Shown here: positions 5,626 to 7,643 of the stretch, one piece after another
Layout of the letters: each line of letters begins with the position of its first letter
Position numbering within the stretch: position 1 is the first letter of the stretch
Assembly (NCBI GenBank): GCA_049700195.1
Contig: JBNAVY010000069.1
Span: 1-7,643, forward strand
DNA length: 7,643 bases
Direction of reading: 5' to 3'
DNA from: JBNAVY01 sp049700195
GTDB lineage: Bacteria; Bacillota; Thermoanaerobacteria; Thermoanaerobacterales; Thermoanaerobacteraceae
Program-made: the position numbers and the translations under genes
The notes under the pieces: model-generated
Told to the model about the DNA's origin: nothing
What the model saw: only the letters and a program-made list of their open reading frames with translations
Databases searched by the model: none

Positions 5626-6252
5626 TTAAATATCTACTAGACCTCTTTTTAAAGATTCTCGAACAATTAATGTTCTAGAGGTTACTCCTAGTTTTTCCAT
5701 AATCTTGTGAACATGCATTTTAACTGTACTTTCACTAATAAAGAGCTTTTCAGAAATTTCATTATTTGATAATCCTTCAAATATCAATTTTACAATTTGC
5801 TGCTCTCTTTTAGACAGAATATTTTTTTTATTAGGTTTTCTGATTTCTTCTAAAACTGTGTCTATAAGATTGAAATCTATTGCATTTTTCCCTTCATGAA
5901 TTAATCTGATTTGTCTTAATAATTCTTCTATGTTTGAATCTTTTAGTACATATCCCTTTGCTCCAGCACGAATAGCACTTATCATATCTTTTTCACTATG
6001 AAAAGCAGTAATCATTATGACTTTTAATTGAGGATAGTTTGTTAATATTTCTTCACAAACATCAATTCCGTTTGAATCAGGTAACTTAATATCCATAAGC
6101 AATATATCTGGAAGGTTTTTCTTTAGAACTTTTATAGTTTCATTTTCATTTGAGGCTTCACCAATAACACGTATATCTGATTCTAACTCAATTACTGCTT
6201 TTAAACCTTGCCTAAACATTATATGGTCATCAACAATAACAATCTTTATCAT
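5626..6252 (-). CDS. NarL/LuxR-family response regulator
   Basis: This 208-aa protein has a complete receiver domain (1-118) and a C-terminal LuxR-type helix-turn-helix domain (about 146-205). Receiver landmarks are the acidic pair D8-D9, phosphoacceptor D54 in LLMDIKLPD, T82 in ITAFHSE and K104 in GYVLKD. The DNA-binding domain carries LSKREQQIVKLIFEGLSNNE followed by FISESTVKMHVHKIMEKLGV (171-190), the recognition helix region. The length is typical. Its ATG overlaps the stop of the kinase gene by ATGA (6252-6249), so the two are translationally coupled and form a two-component pair. It ends 549 bases before the Mo-enzyme operon on the same strand, making control of that operon likely, though nothing in the sequence proves the target. 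Confidence 0.95.
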   Translation of the reverse strand: MIKIVIVDDHIMFRQGLKAVIELESDIRVIGEASNENETIKVLKKNLPDILLMDIKLPDSNGIDVCEEILTNYPQLKVIMITAFHSEKDMISAIRAGAKGYVLKDSNIEELLRQIRLIHEGKNAIDFNLIDTVLEEIRKPNKKNILSKREQQIVKLIFEGLSNNEISEKLFISESTVKMHVHKIMEKLGVTSRTLIVRESLKRGLVDI

Positions 6253-7583
6253 GTTTTATTATCATCGGGAATAGTGAAAATTATTTTTGTTCCTTTTGGC
6301 TCTAAATTGATAATTTGTATATTGCCGTTTATTTCTTTTATTTTTTTAAACATTATTTTTAATCCAAAATTTTTTCCCGAAGTTATTTTTTTTATATTAT
6401 TTCTTTTAATGCCCTTTCCATTATCAGATATTTCTATTATAGTTTTCTTCTTAAAAAGATTAACACTTATTGTTGCCTCGGTTGCTTGAGCGTGTTTAAT
6501 AATATTGTGTAAGGATTCATTAATTATAGTGTATATAACTTTGTTTTGTTGGATCGTATACCTCTTAAGTTCTCCATGCACAAAAACATTTATTTTTATG
6601 TCTGTAAGGTTCTCAAATTCTTTAACTAAATCATGTACTAAGTCTAAAAAAGATCTTTCAGGGTTAAAAGACAAATCAAAAATCGTATCTCTAATTTGAG
6701 AAACCGCTTTTTTCGACAAGTCTTTAGTAATTTTAATCTGTTTATAGACATCCGATTCTTCTGGTATTTTCCTTAAACACCATTCCATATTTAAACCTAT
6801 AGTTAAAAATACTTGAGCAATAGTATCATGCAAATCTAATGCTATTCTATTTCTTTCTTCACTAATAATTTGATTTTTCTGTGCTTCAGTTATTTTCGCA
6901 TTAGCTTTTTCTAATTCGCAAATTTTTATTTCCAGTTCTTTTTTTCTTTCTTCTAGAATTTTTCTCAGATATTCTCTTTCATTTATATATCTACAGTTCT
7001 CGATAGACACTACAAACAAGTTTGACAAAGTTTGCAATAAATGATGATCAATATCTGAAAAATAACTCGTTTTATAAATTTTAAAACATATTGTTCCAAT
7101 AAAATGCCCACCTTTTCTAATAGGCAAACATACAGTATTAAATATATCCGAATAATCTCTATTAATGTATAATTCAGATTTATCTGCAATATAATCAAGA
7201 ATTGTTTGAAAATTTTTTGGTATTGAAGAATAATACAAAATACGTTTAGAATTATATATTATAAAGGGAGATATAGCTTTGTAAATTTCATTATTCAGAA
7301 AGAAAATTACATATTTGACTTTAAATACACTAATGATTATTTTTGAAATTCCTATAAAAACTTCTTCTAACTCTTTAGTTACACTATTTATTAGTTGAGA
7401 AACATTTTCAAGCGAATAAAATACTTTTTCTAGTTGTAAATTTTTATTTTTTATTTCTTGAAGTCTTTTTTTTAACTCTGCATAATAAGATTTTTTAAAA
7501 CCACTTGCACCTGTTATAACATCAATCAGTTCATTCTTTCTAATGTAATAATTGTCTATCTCGCTGTCTACATCAAAATTCAT
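6249..7583 (-). CDS. Soluble GAF-domain sensor histidine kinase (NarL/DegS-like, HisKA_3)
   Basis: This 444-aa protein has no membrane segment or signal peptide, so it senses a cytoplasmic cue. Residues 30-60 look coiled-coil. About 65-200 is GAF-like, ending in the typical pattern CLPIRKGGHFIGTICFKIYK (152-171) then FSDIDHHLLQTLSNLF. A second coiled-coil (about 200-240) leads into the HisKA_3 dimerisation helix with ERNRIALDLHDTIAQ (243-257), phospho-accepting H252. The ATPase domain shows the N-box NESLHNIIKHA (355-365), DNGKG (387-391) and GLKIM (407-411). The GAF ligand is unknown. Its cysteines (C152, C166, C197) do not form the four-cysteine FeS pattern of oxygen sensors such as NreB. 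The ATG follows an in-frame TAA by one codon, so no earlier start exists in this frame, yet there is no good Shine-Dalgarno; translation may be coupled to the gene that ends 11 bases upstream. Confidence 0.93.
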   Translation of the reverse strand: MNFDVDSEIDNYYIRKNELIDVITGASGFKKSYYAELKKRLQEIKNKNLQLEKVFYSLENVSQLINSVTKELEEVFIGISKIIISVFKVKYVIFFLNNEIYKAISPFIIYNSKRILYYSSIPKNFQTILDYIADKSELYINRDYSDIFNTVCLPIRKGGHFIGTICFKIYKTSYFSDIDHHLLQTLSNLFVVSIENCRYINEREYLRKILEERKKELEIKICELEKANAKITEAQKNQIISEERNRIALDLHDTIAQVFLTIGLNMEWCLRKIPEESDVYKQIKITKDLSKKAVSQIRDTIFDLSFNPERSFLDLVHDLVKEFENLTDIKINVFVHGELKRYTIQQNKVIYTIINESLHNIIKHAQATEATISVNLFKKKTIIEISDNGKGIKRNNIKKITSGKNFGLKIMFKKIKEINGNIQIINLEPKGTKIIFTIPDDNKT

Positions 7584-7594
7584 AGATTATAAAT

Positions 7595-7643
7595 TTACAA
7601 AGCCTTTTGAAAAATATTTTGTATATCCTGTTCATTAGCATCT
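7595..7643 (-). CDS. Partial CDS: C-terminal end of an unidentified upstream gene
   Basis: An open frame enters at the high-coordinate edge and encodes DANEQDIQNIFQKAL before TAA at 7597-7595, 11 bases ahead of the kinase ATG. The residue make-up is protein-like, and the close spacing fits an operon that continues upstream of the two-component genes. Fifteen codons are too few to assign a family, and an open frame of this length could occur by chance. Confidence 0.4.
   Translation of the reverse strand, partial: DANEQDIQNIFQKAL

Noticed and set aside
1..7643. CRISPR array, tRNA or rRNA genes, insertion sequences, attachment sites
   Set aside because: No spaced direct repeats, tRNA-like cloverleaf, rRNA sequence, transposase or terminal repeats were seen.

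Overview
The window is AT-rich and every gene I can support lies on the minus strand. Purine-rich AAGGAGG-type ribosome binding sites, the low GC content and the gene types point to an anaerobic Firmicutes (Clostridia-like) bacterium. I cannot name the genus. In transcription order (high to low coordinates) it holds: the last residues of an unidentified gene (7643-7595); a soluble sensor histidine kinase (7583-6249) overlapping by ATGA with a NarL/LuxR-type response regulator (6252-5626); a 549-base AT-rich gap (5625-5077); and a molybdenum-hydroxylase-type operon. The operon comprises a fused [2Fe-2S]-fold plus Mo-domain subunit (5076-2236), an FAD-fold subunit (2234-1227), a broken remnant of a molybdopterin-binding protein gene (about 1180-975), an XdhC-family Mo-cofactor maturation protein (923-105), and the first 13 codons of what looks like a 4Fe-4S ferredoxin-type protein (39-1).

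The main observation concerns the enzyme. By sequence it belongs to the xanthine oxidase family, with the domain order of aldehyde oxidoreductase Mop (FeS domains, then Mo domain), and it keeps the catalytic glutamate in the C-terminal GVGE motif. However, all eight cysteines that should bind the two [2Fe-2S] clusters are replaced (by I, G, D, S, G, D, G, E), while the residues around them are well kept. The FAD subunit belongs to the branch that usually has a cysteine-rich [4Fe-4S] loop. It too has lost all but one of those cysteines. The open reading frames are intact, so this looks like selected loss of the whole internal electron-transfer chain rather than decay. An XO-family enzyme without its FeS wire could be a non-redox molybdoenzyme (hydratase, isomerase or transhydroxylase type), could deliver electrons in another way, or could be a non-catalytic homologue. 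The substrate cannot be read from the sequence.

The two-component system just upstream is a natural candidate regulator. The gap between it and the Mo operon holds a perfect 16-bp inverted repeat whose loop contains a TATAAT on the operon's strand, plus a third copy of the same TATACTTTWG word. This looks like an operator overlapping the operon promoter. Smaller oddities are the frameshifted molybdopterin-binding remnant, an ambiguous XdhC start with an out-of-frame ATG better placed behind the Shine-Dalgarno, and a perfect 16-bp hairpin after the FAD subunit gene.
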